From the NCBI GenBank assembly GCA_013399305.1, contig VXAI01000164.1, positions 505,178 through 569,177 on the forward strand: a DNA stretch of 64,000 bases. The letters run 5' to 3'. The translations under genes were made by a program, and so were the position numbers. Positions within the stretch are counted from its first letter, which is position 1; the number at the start of each line of letters is the position of its first letter. The notes beneath the pieces were generated by a model. That model had not been told where the DNA came from. It saw only the letters and a list, made by a program, of their open reading frames with translations, and made no database searches. Source of the DNA: Rostratula benghalensis (taxonomy: Eukaryota > Chordata > Aves > Charadriiformes > Rostratulidae). Shown here piece after piece: positions 37,144 to 50,050 of the stretch.

Positions 37144-40020
37144 CCAAACGCCTCATTACTATCTTCCCTTGTTTTTCCAAACCAGCACCAACTCCAGTTG
37201 CCCTGAAGAGCTCCCTGTATTGGAGCTTGTTTTATTCACCCAGAGTCTCATGGAACTGCAGAACTACCCTGTTGCATCAGGCTATTAATATGTGTCATTG
37301 GACCATTCTGAGGCCGTGAGTGCCAGGTCCCACGGTGGTATGTCATACAGATACGAAGTAAACAGATGGTGCCCTAAGGATAATACACGGTCTTGGTTAC
37401 AAGAAGATGCGACAATCAGACAAAAAGCAAAACTGAGGAACAGGAACAGGACAAAACAAGTGAGGAGAGCAAGCCCTGCACTGTTCTCTATGTCTTTATG
37501 TAGCATAAAACATCTGCATATTAACATGAAATAACAGCTCTGGATGCATTTATATTTTCCTACTATTCAAATTTTGTCCTAATGTCCCTGTCCCTCTCTG
37601 ACATATGTTGCAATCCTATTGTGAAATCCATCATTTTCTGAAATGTCTGAAAATAGCAGGTGGGCATGACGTGAAATGACTAAACACCCATCATTTGGGA
37701 CTGACTCCAAAGGTGATGAAAATTGCACTTTAAAAAAAATAAAGAAAAAAAAGAAAAAGGACAATAAACAATGCAGTATTTTCTAGTGACTTCTAAGATC
37801 ATACATGCCCTGAACAGGGTAACTGCATCCTTCTGGACCTTTGCCTGGACAACCACAGCTCTTGTGTCCTGTTGCTGCTGGGAGCCTGGATGGTGCCAAG
37901 ACAATGCCAGTGAGGTGTCTCTGCTGCTCTGTGGAACCAGCATGAGATGCAGAGCCTGACTTAACCAGCATAACATGCAGAGCTAAATGTTTTCTTAGTG
38001 TGCAAACTGTGCAACTGGTGCTGCAAACTGAGAAGCTCAGCCTCAGCTGCCCTCTCACCTGACTTACCCCCTTCAAAGCCCAGATTTAACCCTGACATTT
38101 GGCGTGGCTTCTTTTTGTAGAGCTCCCTTTCCTTTTGGTTTGTGAAAGCACACCCTCTTTCGTACTTACTCTTGAAGCCGTGCAAGAACACACATCCAGT
38201 TACAGAACATGCTTGTCTTCACAGTTGGCAAAGTCAGAGTTGCAGCAGTTACGCTCTGGATTCACTTGGTAACATCAGCAACAGCTTCTCTTACATTTCT
38301 TCAGGCCACCACAGCTCTGTTTCAGAAAACCCTCAGGTGAGTGTTCTGGCTTTGATGGAAGAGGCCAAGAAACCAGCACTTGTGCATGCTCAAATGGAGA
38401 GTTAGCGGTACCTGCAGCATCTCTCTAAATAATTTCCCTGGTAAAGAGGAGTTGTAGTAGTGCATGTAGTTTCAGAGACTATGGCTCTTTAATTATTCCC
38501 TAATAATTGTATGAGAAACATAGTGCCAATGGTCAGCCGGACAGAACACACACCAAGACAGAATTTATAATTAAACAGGCAAACAAAGCAGCGTGTACAT
38601 TTCTGAGTCTACCAATCTGCTCAAGCACTGCCGCAAGAGTAACAACAATGAAGCCCATAAACAAACCTATTGATAGGGAGCAGGGCAAAGAAAGGTGGAG
38701 CTTTCACTCTCTTGTTGGGAAGGAAGGACATAAAAGACATGCTCTTGCCAGGAGTTAACACAAAGCCAACTGTGAACTGCTGTAACCCCCTGTGACAGAA
38801 TAGGGCTGCAAAAAGGCCTTGGACTACAAGTCAAGCAGTGAGATATGAACTGTATTCTTATGTTACTGGTCCAAGAACTCACACACCAACACATAACTTG
38901 AAGATGTTAAAGGTCCCTTAATTAAAGAAAGGCACATTTGTGGCTCGTTCCAGCCAACAGAAGAGGTTTTAGTTTGTAAAGCAGGCAGCTGAGATCCAAC
39001 CCAAGGGAAAGAGACACAGACAGCAAAAGGAGCTGAACTGTCACAGGAAAACCCAAAAAAACGGTCTGAGCATAAACACTTGCACAGAACAAGTAAAGGA
39101 CCTGTGGCTCGCTGAGGGTGGAGGTGTCACAGAACAAAGCACAAAGTGGTAAAAAAAATACACAAAGCAAGGTGAAAAATACCCTGCCTATGAGCACCAG
39201 AGGAGCCTAAATGACCACCTCTGGACAGAAGAAGCAGAGACAGGCATAAAGGCATAACTTATCGGAAGGCTCTCTTAACGCAGTGCTCCTGGACTGTGGT
39301 CCCTTCTTTGGGGCATCTGAGACAACCGAGCCCTGGGACTGCAATGCCTCAGGATTTTGTCCCTCAGCAGCAGCAGTCCCAGGTGTAAGCAATGGCCAGG
39401 ATCCAGCACCAGCTGATTCCCAGACACAAGATCCTACAGCAAAGGAACCCCAGCCCCAGGACACTGCACAAAAGTGGGAAGCCTGGGTCCAACTTATCAG
39501 ATCAGCAAGAGAGCAATGGAAAAGGCAACAGGTGAGTCTACAGCAAGCCACAGGTTACAGCAGGAAACCACAGCAATGGGGTGAGACATGAGGGTAACTG
39601 GAAAGAAGAAACCACCAAGCTTGAGCATGCTGACAGGCATTTTGTTGAAAAAAGTCAAGGCCAGGGACGAGCAACCCCGATGCACTATATTGGAACCATC
39701 AAAATCAGCAAGATGCACAAACAACATGAAAGCCCTGCAGAACGTGTATGGTTAAATGAAACAGTCACTTCCCCCACCAGAAAGAAGAGGACATGCAATC
39801 AAGTCTCCATGCTGAAAAGAACATGAAGATTTAAAAGCCCATAACTAGGGCAGAGCAAAACTCCACATTCCTTCAGTCAATTCTGTGCCCAAATACCAAG
39901 CAAACAGCAGGAAAGAGAAGTGAAGAGCATCACATAAAGCAGAGGGGGGATTTGAGGTGTCTGGTTCTACGTTACTCTTTGTCTTAATGTAAATAATTAA
40001 TCTTACCATTTAATAGTTTA
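37144..40020. other. Non-coding DNA, nothing recognised
   Basis: Several frames of 75-114 codons lie on both strands between 37680 and 39600 in moderately GC-rich sequence, the longest being 114 codons minus (39207-39551) opposite 102 codons plus (39283-39591). A (CAG)4 lies at about 39365-39376. None resembles a known protein. Confidence 0.5.
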
Positions 40021-40049
40021 ATTATGGAAAACAACAATGTTTCTGGATA

Positions 40050-40288
40050 AGACACTGAATGAGGACTGTGGTTCAATTTCTTATTTCTTTTACTGTCTTG
40101 AGACGTGGCTTTGGCAAATGCTTTTCTTCTCTGCACCACTGTTTCACCTCCTAAATGTAGCTATTCTTGCATACTCCGATAAGAGAAATTTCCAGTAAAG
40201 TTTCCCCCTACTGTGAGTTTTTACAGTGCCTAGCACAATGGGGTTTTCACCCTACCTTGGAACGCTAAGTGCTACTAAATTAAGAAAT
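40050..40288 (+). repeat. Ancient MIR/L2-type amniote repeat relic (plus)
   Basis: Read in order, this follows the old amniote SINE/LINE2-like repeat. GGTTCAATTTC comes first. A TTTGGCAAATGCTTTTCTTC segment stands for the 'gggcaagtcactt' phrase, and CTGCACCACTGTTTCACC for 'ctgtgcctcagtttcc'. After about 60 bases comes TTTACAGTGCCTAGCACAATGGGG, split over 40221-40244, and then CGCTAAGTGCTACTAAATTA for the 'taggtgctac-taata' end. The order and spacing make chance unlikely. It is a non-coding fossil. The family name is given by resemblance only. Confidence 0.68.
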
Positions 40289-41256
40289 GGACACTTACAC
40301 ATTTTATAACACCTGAATACATCCACAACTGCAGATGGACCTCATCCTAATATAGAAAAAGTATAGCGTTACCAGAGAAAGAGTATTTGTAAAACAGTCA
40401 GAACCAGTCAGCTGATGAGACAGAACACCACAACACAAGTTCTATCATGATTACACACATTAAAGTGGTTATTACAGATTTAGGAAAGAAACTAGAAGCA
40501 GATGACTTATTCTGCTTCAACCACCGTAAGGCTAATGAGCTCGGACACTGCAAAATGTGTTTGATTAAGGGTTAGTTGGTTATTAGTACTCATTTTTTTT
40601 CCAGAGTTGTTAACTTGCTCATGGCAATAATATAACCTAAGTATTGTAGATGTTACAGTAAGATTTCTATTTACATAAAATGATGCCCCAAGTCTGTTTT
40701 GACCGCAAAACGGAGACTGTTGATTTTAGCTGTAAATGGCTGAGCTGCAAGGAGGATAAGGAAAGCCTCATTCCTGCTGGGTGAAGGAAACCTCTGGCGA
40801 TGCCAGGAAGCCCTTTTCAGTCTCTGTAAAAAGCCAGCGGTTTATGGAGTGGTGTGGCTGACAGTATGTCTCTGCCATGCAGTGTGGGAGGACACATGGG
40901 GCCTCAGCTTGGCAGACTGTGCACAACCCATGGGCCAGTCACCAGCACGTCCATCTCCTCACAGCACTGGCCCTGGTCTCATCAGCCCTGCTGAGAGCCC
41001 TGGGGCAGCACCAGGCTGATACTGCATACAGGGAGCAATTCCCAGTCTGTGCTGCAGGACTGATTGCACAGTGAATGGACACATACTCAGCCTCTGAGCC
41101 TGCACTACTGTGTGAGGATTGCCAGTGGCTGCTGTCCTTTCAGGCTTTGCTGGCTTTCCCATGGCTTTGAGTAAGACCCCAAAGTGCTTTTTCAAACCTA
41201 ATCACTTTAAAGCAAATTGCTTTAAATCCTAAGTTTACATGTGCAAATCTTGGCCC

Positions 41257-41262
<6 letters not shown>
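40289..41262. other. Non-coding DNA with a GC-richer patch
   Basis: About 40840-41080 is GC-richer than its flanks and has only short frames (65 codons plus, 78 minus). No promoter element or known repeat recognised. Confidence 0.5.

Positions 41263-41291
<29 letters not shown>
41263..41291 (+). repeat. A29 homopolymer
   Basis: An uninterrupted run of 29 A, the longest homopolymer in the window. No retrotransposon body precedes it that I recognise. Confidence 0.95.
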
Positions 41292-41293
<2 letters not shown>

Positions 41294-42039
41294 AAATATT
41301 CTTGACAGTGCTAATAATTCTATTTCCACATAATTGTAAGAGAGAGGGTGCCAAGTATGAAAGATAAGGGAATGCATCCAGGCTGAAGACAACAAGATAT
41401 GTGCTTTCCACCAGAAGGCAGATTGGGTAGTGCTACTTTTGCAGCTCCACTCACGTGCCTCCACTCACAAGACCTCCTACATGAAGGTGTAGAGCAGTGC
41501 TTCAAAATACCACCATGGGAGACAGGAAGATGGGTGAGGAAACAAATATGCAAAAAAGGTAACTGGAAACCAGATGAAAAAACAGTATAAAAACACAGTA
41601 CGTCTGTGGTCTCCACTGTTTCTATTCCTCTTGCATATCTGTGACACTAGGTAAACAGATTTATAGTTGGATCTGTTCAATATTAAAGAAAATTGAATAA
41701 ATTCCTGGCCTGCAAAAAAGTTACAGTCTCTATGAATTAGGCCACTGTAAAGTATCTCACTTTTTCCCCACTTCAGAGTTCATCTGTCTGTGATAAATGG
41801 CTATTGATGCAAAGTTAACAAATGTTCCATTCTTTAACTCTTAGCCTAGATCACAGGGTAGATGAAGGAAGAGGGGCAGCTGATAGGGATTATTGACTGA
41901 AGGAGGTCAAAGAGACCCCTTGATATGGCAGAAAGAGTATTTCCAACTATGAGCCAATAACCAGAAATAAAAAGAAGATTTCTGACATTGTGGATACCAC
42001 CTCAAATTACTCTTGCATTTAGTAAAAAATAAAAAATCA
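41292..42039. other. Non-coding DNA, nothing recognised
   Basis: Overlapping minus-strand frames of 98 and 67 codons lie at 41320-41680 with no recognisable content. Confidence 0.55.
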
Positions 42040-42256
42040 AGACACAAAAATCAAGAGACCTCGAGGTCTGCCAAGGATTGATTTGCTGTGTGACTGCAAC
42101 CAAGTTGCTTCCCTTCCAGGTGCTCCTGTTTGCTTTGTCTTACCCATTTCATTCTTTGGGGCAGGGAATGTTTCCTTGTCTGTGTTTTGACAGAAACTAG
42201 AGCAAGGGCACTTCAGTTCTGAGTGATATCCCTGCCTGATATTTTAATAATGATAG
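42040..42256 (+). repeat. Ancient MIR/L2-type amniote repeat relic (plus)
   Basis: This is a second relic of the same kind as at 40050, in the same orientation and about 2 kb away. GATTTGCTGTGTGACTGCAA followed by CCAAGTTGCTTCCC matches the 'cttgctgtgtgacc-ttgggcaagtcactt' phrase. CTTTGGGGCAGGGAATGTTTCC (about 42154-42175, written here in parts: CTTTGGGG, CAGGGAATG, TTTCC) with TTGTCTGTGTTTTGACAG matches the 3' part. The end, TAATAATGAT, matches the 'aataataat' tail. It is non-coding and old. Confidence 0.7.
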
Positions 42257-45200
42257 CTGAGGATTCATTTAGAGCAGATGGCCTCAAAGTCTTAGACTTC
42301 AAATAAACGAGAAAGTTAAACGCTAGTTCTGGTTAAAAGCACTTTGACTAAATGCAGGACTCTGAATCCACAGGCAGCTCGACAGAATGGATTTAACCAC
42401 TGGTAGCCCCTCAGGTGGGAAATGTAAGCCGCTTCCATAAAGCGGTTGCAGCACTTCCTTCCCCACAAAGTAGCCAGCTCTCCTGCCTACAGTGATTCCT
42501 TACTAGTCTGCACAAAGCACTGCTGACCTATGAATGCTGCCCAGTCTGGGGGCCAAGGAGGCTGGAAAGTGGCACTGAAGCATTTGCATGGAGAAAAAGC
42601 TAAAAGAAGAAAACAGAAACTAACATTTCAAGAAAAAAAAAATAATTTAAAAAGCATTAAAACAAGAAAATGGTGGGAATTCCCTACATTCAAAGGGAGC
42701 TGTCAGAAGATAGCAGAGAAAGTTCTTTCTTCCTTTTAGGTGAAAGAATAGTAACTACTTCATATTAGGTGCTTGAATAATAATTCAATATATCCCACAT
42801 TTAGTTATTTTGTGTAGTTGCCAAGCCCACTATTGTATTATCACTGGAAAAGTGGTGGGATTTGCAACACAGTACTTATGAGTACAACATATTTTACCTT
42901 TAGAGTGCAGACAGGGCTTTCTTTATTTGTGCCTTTAAAGTGCGCAATATATACTGTTACCCATCGAAAATGCAGGTTAACCAATGACCACATGTGCAAT
43001 AAATGGAAAGGGTAGAAGGTGAGCTTGTGGAAGAGAAAGATGTTACAGAGCAATTGTCTGTTTAGAATCAGCTTTCCCAGCCTAGGTTTATCTCCCTGTT
43101 TTCAATGGATTTCCTTCAATAGATTCCACTATTTGCTCATCCCTAGACCCAAAGAAAATTCTGTATTCATTTCACCCAATTCCTCCACATGTTTATTCAT
43201 TTCAATACTATTTTTTCACATCTGACACCTTGTAAAACGATTTTAATATTTTCAAGTGATGTGAATTGTACCATTCACTTTGCTGACCTTTACAAAAATA
43301 AGAGGAACCTTCATTTTTACAAGTCTCCAATTAACGTTCAAAATGTCTGTGCTGCAGTTCCTATAGCCATGTAAACGCGGCTGAGAAGATTAAACGGTCT
43401 AGTTAACTTGCTGATTCCAGTGGAATCATTCAGACCTACTTAAGGTATCGACATTTAAACCAAATAATTCATAAAGTGACAGAGAAAACCAGAGGAATTC
43501 CTCATTATTATCTAAGTGCTGCAAAGCGTTAGTGGTAATGTAAAAAGATTATAGATGGTTTCTAAAGGAATTTTAGCTTGTCAGGTCAGCCTTTTTTGTG
43601 TGTTAAAGCATTGTAACAAACCACAGCCAATAACTGTGCTTTATTAGGTACTTCTGGTTTTCAGCCACTGCAGGTTTTAGTTCTCAGCATCCTTCCTTGC
43701 CCCACAGATTGAGACCAACTAGGTTGGATACTTCTGTCAGAACAGGAATTTAGTTTTAGCTGCAGTTTTGAAATAGCCACTGTATTTTATCACTTGTTTT
43801 TCTGAACTCCTTTCCTGTTTCCTCAGTGGTTTTGAAATGACCAGTTTTCTTACAAGTGGGTTCATAACTCTCCATAACATCTAATGAGATCACACCTGGT
43901 AACAGACAAATTCTTTCGGTATGTGTTTATGGAGACTTGCAATATCTCTGAGAATATAAAATACTCTTCAATTTCTATAGTACTTCGCACAGGCATCGAA
44001 ATAACAACACACTTCACTGAAATGTTGAAAGTAGTTAATAAACTAAGATTTGACTTTACCCTCTCCTAAACTGTCAAGGAGTGATGATAGCTCACTGACC
44101 TTTCTTGATAGCATACTAGTTGGTCTCTGGAGGATCAGTTAACTCTTTAGAGAATTATTTTTCTTTCCTTTAAGCAAAACTTGTAGGAGAAAGAAACAGA
44201 TTGTAGTCTTAGGCGACCAGATATTAATCAAATCTTACACCCCTATCTCAAGCAGGTAAACATCCTAGATGGAAATTTGGTCAAAGCGGCTCACAAGAGC
44301 CATGTCAATAATAAAACAGAAATCCCTGGACCCAGTGCAAAGGGTGCAGCTGAAGCTGTGTAGCTTGCACTACACAGAATCACAGAGCAAATGCTCTAAT
44401 GGTTCAGATGTTCATGAGAAGACTGCGTTTAGGTCCTCACAGTCCTTTGAAGACAGGCACCAACTTTCTTGTCCTGACCCTAGTCGGTTCCCACACAGAG
44501 GTGGCATGTATTTATAGACTGGTGGTGGGCTTAAGCTAACAAGAATAAGCCTAGGGAGCCAGCAGCAGTCAGACAGCCAGGCAGTCCTACATCCATGAAA
44601 TCAAACCTAGAGGCAGAAAAATCTCACTAATATGAAATCCCACAAGAAGGATTATGAAGATGGCTGTGGTAAGACAGCTGTCACAATATTTACTTTACAT
44701 ATGAAAGAAAAAACTTTTTTGACATTTTAAAATCATAACAGCTTAATTTGATAATAGTAATTTATAATAAACATGCTGATAGAAGTTTGAGAACAGGATA
44801 TTCACAAAAGAATCAAGTTACATGCAATATTACATTTTTCAATAGAAATAAAGTGTTATTTATCCAATCCAAAGTAAATCAAGTCAATTTATCACTGACG
44901 CCACATACCGTGAGTTTCAGCAGAAAACACATTCATAAATCCTTGGGGGGAAAAAAAATGCTTTCAATAGATGTATTAAAAGAACCCAAGCTTCTCCGGC
45001 ACAGCCAGTTCTAGTTTAGTTTTTGCTAAACATATACATATATTTACAAAATAATACCACTGTCAAATCCAGATACATTAAATAGAAGGGTTGGGGGAAG
45101 TCTTTGAAATAAAGTATTCCAAGTGAAATTGCTTTTGGCAGGAGACAGGCAGGAAGCTTAAAAGTATAGTATATACCACACAAGTTGCATTTAATAAATT

Positions 45201-46141
45201 CCTTAAGTCTGGTATGCAGGTTTCAGTCAGTTTAGAACGTCAGCTGAGACAGACTCAGTTTGCTTCCTTCCACTTAGCCTTGAAGAAAAAACATCAAGGC
45301 AAAGCATTTCCCTGCAGGAAAATTATCATATTGGTATATTTCTAAAAAGACGGATTACTCTCTACTGGAAGACAGTGTTACCACAACATCAACCTCTTCT
45401 GTTTGGACTCATCAGAAAAGCATGCAGAAATCATAATAAACACAAGCCAAATAATCCATTTAAAATTACCATACTGGAGGAGTTTCTCATATATGGGTTT
45501 GATTTGCTAGAGACTCCAGAATTTTCAGGTTTTCTGTTCTAAAACAATTTCTCAGCCAGAAAATATGAGGTTCTATAAAAATTAGCACTTCTGAATGTTT
45601 ACATGCATCTTGAATTCTGTAACAGAAAAATAAATACAAACTCAAATGTTAGGTCCAAGTAAACAGCAGGTATCTATCATTTATTCATAATAAATAATTT
45701 TTAACTTGTGTTTAGGGAAGCATCCTGCTGAGACACACCAACCTTTTCCCTCCTTACCCTGCTTTTCTACTCCCTAGAAAAAACTTTCACTCTGTTTTGA
45801 GATTACTGATGTTACTCTCAAGTATCTGAAAGATCGAATGGTCTTGTGCCCCTTGATATGTATTTTCTTCTTTCATCCCTCTCTGAATAAACAAACCCTT
45901 TGTCTGTTCTATAATATTCATTTTGGCTGTGGTTCTTACTTCAAATCTCCCCTTTAAGCACAGACACGCTTTTTCTGTGTTTCAGGTCTTCAAGTCATTC
46001 ACTTAACAAAGAGCTGGAAAAAAGAGAAAGGCAAGAATAAAAGCTGGTTTGTTCCACTGTGTAAATCCCTCATACTCTGTTCTAAGAGGGTCTCCTGCCT
46101 CAGATATTTACCAATTCCAGATGTTTCCGTGAGAGGATTAA
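42257..46141. other. Non-coding DNA, nothing recognised
   Basis: AT-rich. About 43420-43570 reads like possible conserved non-coding DNA, without firm evidence. The longest frame is 88 codons (plus, 44748-45014). A small A-tract lies near 42630. Confidence 0.5.
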
Positions 46142-46142
46142 T

Positions 46143-46163
46143 CCCCGCCCCCNACCCCACCCC
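46143..46163 (-). promoter_or_regulatory. G-quadruplex motif / GC-box cluster (minus)
   Basis: The plus strand has C-runs at 46143-46146, 46148-46152, 46155-46158 and 46160-46163, so the minus strand has four G-runs of 4, 4, 5 and 4 with loops of 1, 2 and 1 bases. This fits the canonical intramolecular G-quadruplex pattern very well. The same bases contain a CCCCGCCCC Sp1-type box and CCACCCC-type KLF boxes. The unresolved base at 46153 lies in the two-base loop. Whether it folds or acts in regulation is not shown. Confidence 0.6.
46153..46153. other. Single unresolved base (N)
   Basis: One N within the C-rich G-quadruplex motif. Either a sequencing failure at a structured or homopolymeric site or a masked ambiguity. 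Confidence 0.98.
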
Positions 46164-47194
46164 AATGAACTTAATTGTTTTATGGCATCCTGCAGGATAT
46201 GGAAAGAGGGAAAAGAGGGTATTTTCTTCTTGACCCTTAGCTGCAAAACAATTTGTACCCTGAATTTTGGAACAGACAGCTTCTCCAATGCTCCTGCAGT
46301 GTAAACACAAAAGCTATTCTCTGCCTACAGACTGTCTCATTTCATTAAAGACATGAAATTTATTTTATTCAAAGATATAATAGCAGTGAGTTCCTAAAAT
46401 GCCCACTCGTGTTGGTTTCCCTCCCAAATTTACTTGCACATCAACACGCATTTGAGAGGTTTTTAAACTTCAAAGATCTGCAAATTACTTTGTAAAACAA
46501 TAAGATCACAGTGAGACAGAAATTAGTACACAAACAACATAAATCTGACTGGTAGAGCTAGCTGGCAATGCATCATGAATTTTTTCAGCAGGTAGATTCT
46601 AGAAATCTTACTTCATTTATTTCAAGAATGCACTGTGAACTTACTGAAAGTAACATGTATTTGGAGCCAGAATACTTCTGGGATAACTTAATTAATTAGC
46701 TGTGCTGTTCAAAGATACAGCTCAGTTCAACAGAATCTTATCAAAAACCCCAATGGTGAAATTCAAAACACTAAAGGAAGGTAGTAGTGTGCTTTGGTAC
46801 TGGTATTTGTCTTGTAACACACATCTAGCATCATACGCTGTGATGCTACACAAGTGTTTAGCAGCAGATAATGAACTGAGGTACCTGAGCTACCTTCAGT
46901 ACTTTTAAAAACCTAACATTATTCTTCTGTCTGCAATCTGTAAAACTTCTTAGCTACATACATACTTTTCTGTGCATCTTCCACATACAGCTACCTTGCA
47001 TCCCCTTGTGCAGGAATCACGCGACCCACTGCCATCATGTGAACTCCATAGGAATTCCCCCACCCCACCAAATTCAAGCTACCTATTTGCAAAACACATC
47101 ACATTGCATGATCAGCTGAATTTTGAAGACCAAAAGGTGAAGTTGTCACACGTTATAGTGACGTGAGAGCAGACTTTAAACTTCCTCCATACAG
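46164..47194. other. Non-coding DNA, nothing recognised
   Basis: AT-rich with short frames only (68 codons or fewer inside). No known repeat. Confidence 0.55.
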
Positions 47195-47428
47195 GCTTTT
47201 CCTTTTAAATTCAACCTAATTTCTGCTTCCCAAATAAATAAACTGCAAGAAGCATATACTAGGCTGCTTTTACTGAATATGTGCTTCTGGGAAAGCAGAT
47301 GCCCCAGCCAGCCACTTTTCAGATAGTTTCAATTTTTTCTCTCTCCTTCATCCAGCCTCCATTATTTCCAGGAATTTGTTTAAAAGAATGGTGATCAGTA
47401 AGAGCTATTTACACTAATTTCTCATTAA
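47195..47428 (+). repeat. Unidentified dispersed repeat, copy 1
   Basis: This segment aligns by eye with 50755-50997 in the same orientation. Shared landmarks in order are CTTTTC-TT-AAATT-AACC, then AAATAAATAAAC/AAATAAAAC, CTAGGCTGC/TTAGGTTGC, GGGAAAGCAG-T-CCCC, AGTTTCA-TT-TCTCTCTC and finally TGATCAGTAAGAGCT with TTTAC. Divergence is substantial, so the duplication or transposition is old. No terminal repeats or coding content were recognised, and I cannot name the family. Confidence 0.6.
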
Positions 47429-50050
47429 TTAAGTACAGAAGTATAATCAGTTAGAAGCACTAAAGCACAGAGCACTTGAGTTATTTTATGTTCTCTTCAA
47501 TAAAAGGCCAACAGAAATAAAGGAATCAACAGGCAGGGCTGAAAATTAATTAGTGAGGATTCAAATTCCTCTTTAAGGAAAAAGCTTAAAGAGGTATATT
47601 GTCATAATTTTTTCTCCTTAAATCAGGTTCTTGGAAAATCCACCCACTTAGAAGCATTCATCCAGGTGGAAAACCTCCTCTTTTCCAGATTTATAAATAA
47701 ATAAGACTTGCTGGATCTACATCTCTTTTCCTTGCACCAGTAGAAACAGCTATTAGGAACAATTAAATAATTAACATAACAGTTCACCATTAATAGTCTT
47801 TTTAGTCTACTCCACTACATTTAGCAGTAGTAGAGTAGCAAATTATCATTCTGTTGTCAGCAGAGCACCAGGAAGCTCTTCAGACACAGTGTGAAATATG
47901 AAACTTCACTTTCTTACCTGAGGGATGCTTTTTTCCCCTCCCAGGTTCTTACACTAGTCAGTACTGCAGAAGAGATAAATGTCTAAGTTATATAATTACT
48001 TTATTGATTAACTGCAAGAAATCAGGCTGCAGCTTCCTCAGTGTGTCGCCGTTCTACAGTTCTGATCCCACTGCCCAGGAGAAGGAGAAACATCTCTAAA
48101 ACCAGAGGAATTGCCTCAGCACAAATACAGAAGAGCACCTACATGGCATCTACAAGTGCCTCCCCAGGCTGGGAGGTGGAGACCAGCTTCCCCTAGACTG
48201 GAGCACAGACTGCAAAACAAGGCAGTTTGGAGGGGAATGTGGGCTATTTTATTTTGCTGTTTTATTTGGAGCCCTTATGTTTCATACTTTTAAGAAAACG
48301 TGAGTGTTTTTCTTTTCTTTGTATAAATGGAAGCTAAAATACACAATCACATGATGCAAAGTCCCTGACATCATATATATCGTGTGAAGTCATCAGAGCT
48401 GTCGCCACTGTGCCATACTTCTACAAAATTAAAAAATAGCCTTTTGCAGAGACATCTCACATTTTCACTGCCACATGGCTCCTCTCCTTTTCCTTTTCTT
48501 TTATGCTGACTAACATGCGTAATTTACTTTCCTTTGGGAATAAATCTGAGCCTTTATTTAAGCCCTCTGGTTGCCCCTATAAATAAGAGCTCCATTCAAA
48601 GAAGTACAACCTTCTCCTTTTCTTGTTCAAGAGCTCACCGTAACTCTTTCTAATGAAGGAGTGTGAGGAAAGACAGCACCGCAGAGTCAGAATTTGTAGT
48701 ATTCATTTACCATGCTACTCACTGACAGCTGAAGTGCCAAAGTCGGGGCACAGCCAGGCTGTCTGTTGTGACACTGCTGCAGAGGTTCCAAACACCACTC
48801 TTCCTCAGACAGAAGCTGCCACGCAGCAACTGATCGCATGATGGCTCCTGCGTTGCTATAAGGTGAATAAAATTATTTCTCTTTATCTGCTGAGATTCAG
48901 GACTGTACACACACTGCAACCAGCACACCTCGGTGGAGCTGACAAGGGCTGTTTCACGGTCTTTTCAGCCAGGAAGACAAATGGTCATCTGATCCTAAAA
49001 TAGTTTTTGTTAGCATTTACCTAGATTGCACGAGATACAAGGAAAACCATCCGAGCTCCTGTGTGACTCTATCCTTTCCCCAGGAGCACACAAATAGCAG
49101 CCTACCTTCCACCACGCCAGGTAGACTAACACTATTTTGGATGGCGCTGCTCCCAGTGTTGTTCTAACCCGCCATACGGATTTAACAGCACACTTAGGGC
49201 TACCGCTACTTTAGGTTTGTGTTTAACTTACCCTGCAGGCTATTTGTGTTGTGGTTTGTTTTCTAGTCAGTCTCATACCCCAGCTCCAGGAGGCAGACTG
49301 TTGAAAGAACGGAAACCACTAACAGGAGATGCTGCCAGAAGCCAGGCATACACGAGAAACCTCTGCATCTGAGGAGGGCGTACCTGGGCGGGCACATGAG
49401 CGGGACCAGACACAACACTCCAGAACACTGATGAAGAGACAGTCCCAAGGAATAAGTTTCCACTGGAAACACAGCAATACAGGACTGTCAGGGCTTCCAG
49501 GGTCATCCAGTCAAACTCAGCCGCGGTAATGGGCACTGCAGAACATGCCATTGAGAGGCCATAGATCACCTGCCTGGTGTGCCACCCATGTAGGTGTAAT
49601 AAAGTTGTAGAAAGGCTAGGGGAGGCATACACTGGCCATCTAGTGTCCCCTCCCTCCAACATGGAAAGATACCACACACTCAGACCACACTTGGCCGACA
49701 TTTGCCAAACCTTCTAAGACTCCCATGAAGGAGATGCCACAGCAGGAGAAGCTGAGAGGGACATAAACAACCTGGTATAGCAGTGTTCTCAGGCATGCAC
49801 TCTTAAGCCAGCAGGACTTTGACGTGGCTACCATAGCCTCCATTTGCCTCAAACACCCAACCAAAAGTTCTGGGCCCCAAACCTGAATTTCAGAAAGCAC
49901 ATTCAGAGATACCTTCAGAGATGTTCCAGTTCTCAATGGTGGCACTTTTCTCTCTTTTTCAGCCAGATGAGAAGTCTGTTACTAGAGCCCAGAGGTTTCA
50001 GAACTCAACTCCTGGTCTCCAGCAGGAAATTAAACTTTTTGGTGGTTCTC
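47429..50050. other. Non-coding DNA; possible CR1 remnant inside
   Basis: It begins with AT-rich sequence containing AATTAATTAG cores (about 47545). A GC-richer part at 49270-49945 has minus-strand frames of 142 and 101 codons with no recognisable motif. A possible CR1 remnant lies at 49480-49525. Confidence 0.5.
49480..49525 (-). mobile_element. Possible degenerate CR1 3' end (minus)
   Basis: AGGGCTTCCAGGGTCATCCAG followed by TCAAACTCAGCCGC (49490-49523, given in parts) resembles the reverse-oriented CR1 end phrase 'gggaccttcaaggtcatccagtccaacccc'. It is short and the octamer tail is not visible, so chance similarity remains possible. Confidence 0.35.

Noticed and set aside
39207..39591. 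Opposing frames of 114 (minus) and 102 (plus) codons
   Set aside because: Both strands open at once in moderately GC-rich DNA is typical of composition; no conserved motif seen.
44370..44400. CACAGAATCACAGAG as a CR1 end
   Set aside because: The expected GGGTTGGAAGGGACC segment does not follow.
47391..47406. TGATCAGTAAGAGCT core as a microRNA or protein-binding site
   Set aside because: Its recurrence at 50960 is explained by the larger duplicated element, not by an independent site.
49273..49945. Overlapping minus-strand frames of 142 and 101 codons
   Set aside because: They are in different frames with no motif. One crosses a possible CR1 remnant, and the local GC is higher, which lengthens chance frames.
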